From Armatimonadota bacterium (GTDB lineage: Bacteria > Armatimonadota > Armatimonadia > Armatimonadales > Armatimonadaceae): DNA of 5,706 bases. The stretch spans positions 1 through 5,706 of the forward strand of contig JACMMA010000813.1 of the NCBI GenBank assembly GCA_014379275.1, written 5' to 3'. Of this stretch, positions 5,619 to 5,706 are shown in pieces. A program made the translations under genes and the position numbers. A model generated the notes under the pieces. The model saw nothing but the letters and a program-made list of their open reading frames with translations. It had not been told where the DNA came from and did no database searches. Every line of letters begins with the position of its first letter. The first letter of the stretch is position 1.

Positions 5619-5643
5619 CCCCCTCTCCGTGCCGGAGAGGGGG
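5619..5643 (+). terminator. 11-bp GC-rich palindrome after infB, repeat-like or terminator
   Basis: CCCCCTCTCCG (5619-5629) pairs perfectly with CGGAGAGGGGG (5633-5643) around a TGC loop, 20 nt after the infB stop. A C9 run (5609-5617) sits just before it. No T-tract follows directly (AGTAAGATGG). Its composition resembles dispersed C/G palindromes of high-GC genomes more than a purpose-built terminator. It may end or stabilise the infB transcript, or simply be an interspersed repeat. Confidence 0.55.
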
Positions 5644-5671
5644 AGTAAGATGGGATGTGAGTTTTATCGCC

Positions 5672-5699
5672 GCCGGTTCAAATCCCCTGCTATACCGGC
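5672..5699. repeat. Dyad-symmetric tail element at the window edge
   Basis: GCCGG (5672-5676) faces CCGGC (5695-5699) across 18 nt. In addition GTGCCGG (5629-5635) is the exact reverse complement of CCGGCAC (5695-5701), linking this tail to the upstream palindrome. The block may be one end of a larger dispersed repeat that continues past the window. No rbfA start, which usually follows infB, is evident here. Confidence 0.35.
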
Positions 5700-5706
5700 A
5701 CTCCCC

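Noticed and set aside
5629..5701. tRNA-like layout: 7-bp ends GTGCCGG/CCGGCAC spanning 73 nt with GGTTCAAATCC inside
   Set aside because: The TTCAAAT loop lies six bases too far from the 3' end for this acceptor stem, its flanks GCCGG/CCCCT pair at only two Watson-Crick positions, and no D arm or anticodon arm could be drawn.
5650..5706. ATG at 5650 with GGAG upstream, frame open to the window end (possible rbfA start)
   Set aside because: The 19 residues (beginning MGCEFYRRRFKSP) do not resemble the RbfA N-terminus and lie in repeat-like DNA.

Overview
The window is about 60% GC by eye and every real gene lies on the + strand. Three genes form a recognisable transcription and translation core: nusA, a ylxR/rnpM-family gene and infB. 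In front of them are the 3' end of a shikimate dehydrogenase gene (aroE) and an unrecognised two-helix membrane protein gene. The order nusA-ylxR-infB is widespread in bacteria outside the Gammaproteobacteria. NusA has no C-terminal acidic repeats and InfB is of modest length, both usual outside Proteobacteria. I cannot fix the phylum. A deep Terrabacteria-type lineage such as Armatimonadota is only a guess.

Layout: 2-289 is the aroE C-terminus. 290-417 is a spacer with a GC-rich stem-loop. 418-1245 encodes the membrane protein of unknown function. 1246-1495 is a spacer with a near-consensus extended -10 promoter and a leader of about 190 nt containing two stem-loops, the second terminator-like. 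1496-2656 is nusA. 2646-3038 is ylxR, overlapping nusA by 11 nt. 3039-3465 is a 427-nt gap with no convincing protein gene. The gap holds a small hairpin, a striking 26-bp interrupted inverted repeat (3080-3105/3162-3187), an AT-rich stretch (38% GC over 3241-3340 by hand count), a three-codon mini-ORF with an excellent Shine-Dalgarno, and a small hairpin before infB. 3466-5598 is infB. 5599-5706 is a tail with a C9 run, an 11-bp GC-rich hairpin and further dyad symmetry. No rbfA start is visible in it.

How the genes fit together: NusA controls elongation, pausing and termination and often represses its own operon. YlxR/RnpM is a small RNA-binding protein. InfB is the initiation GTPase that places fMet-tRNA. 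The leader in front of nusA looks suited to attenuation, and infB appears partly uncoupled from nusA-ylxR by the repeat-bearing gap. rimP, which usually precedes nusA, is absent from its expected place.

I found no evidence for a new defence or mobile system. The parts most worth a second look are the inverted-repeat element inside the operon, the infB leader mini-ORF, the nusA leader and the repeat-like start of ylxR.
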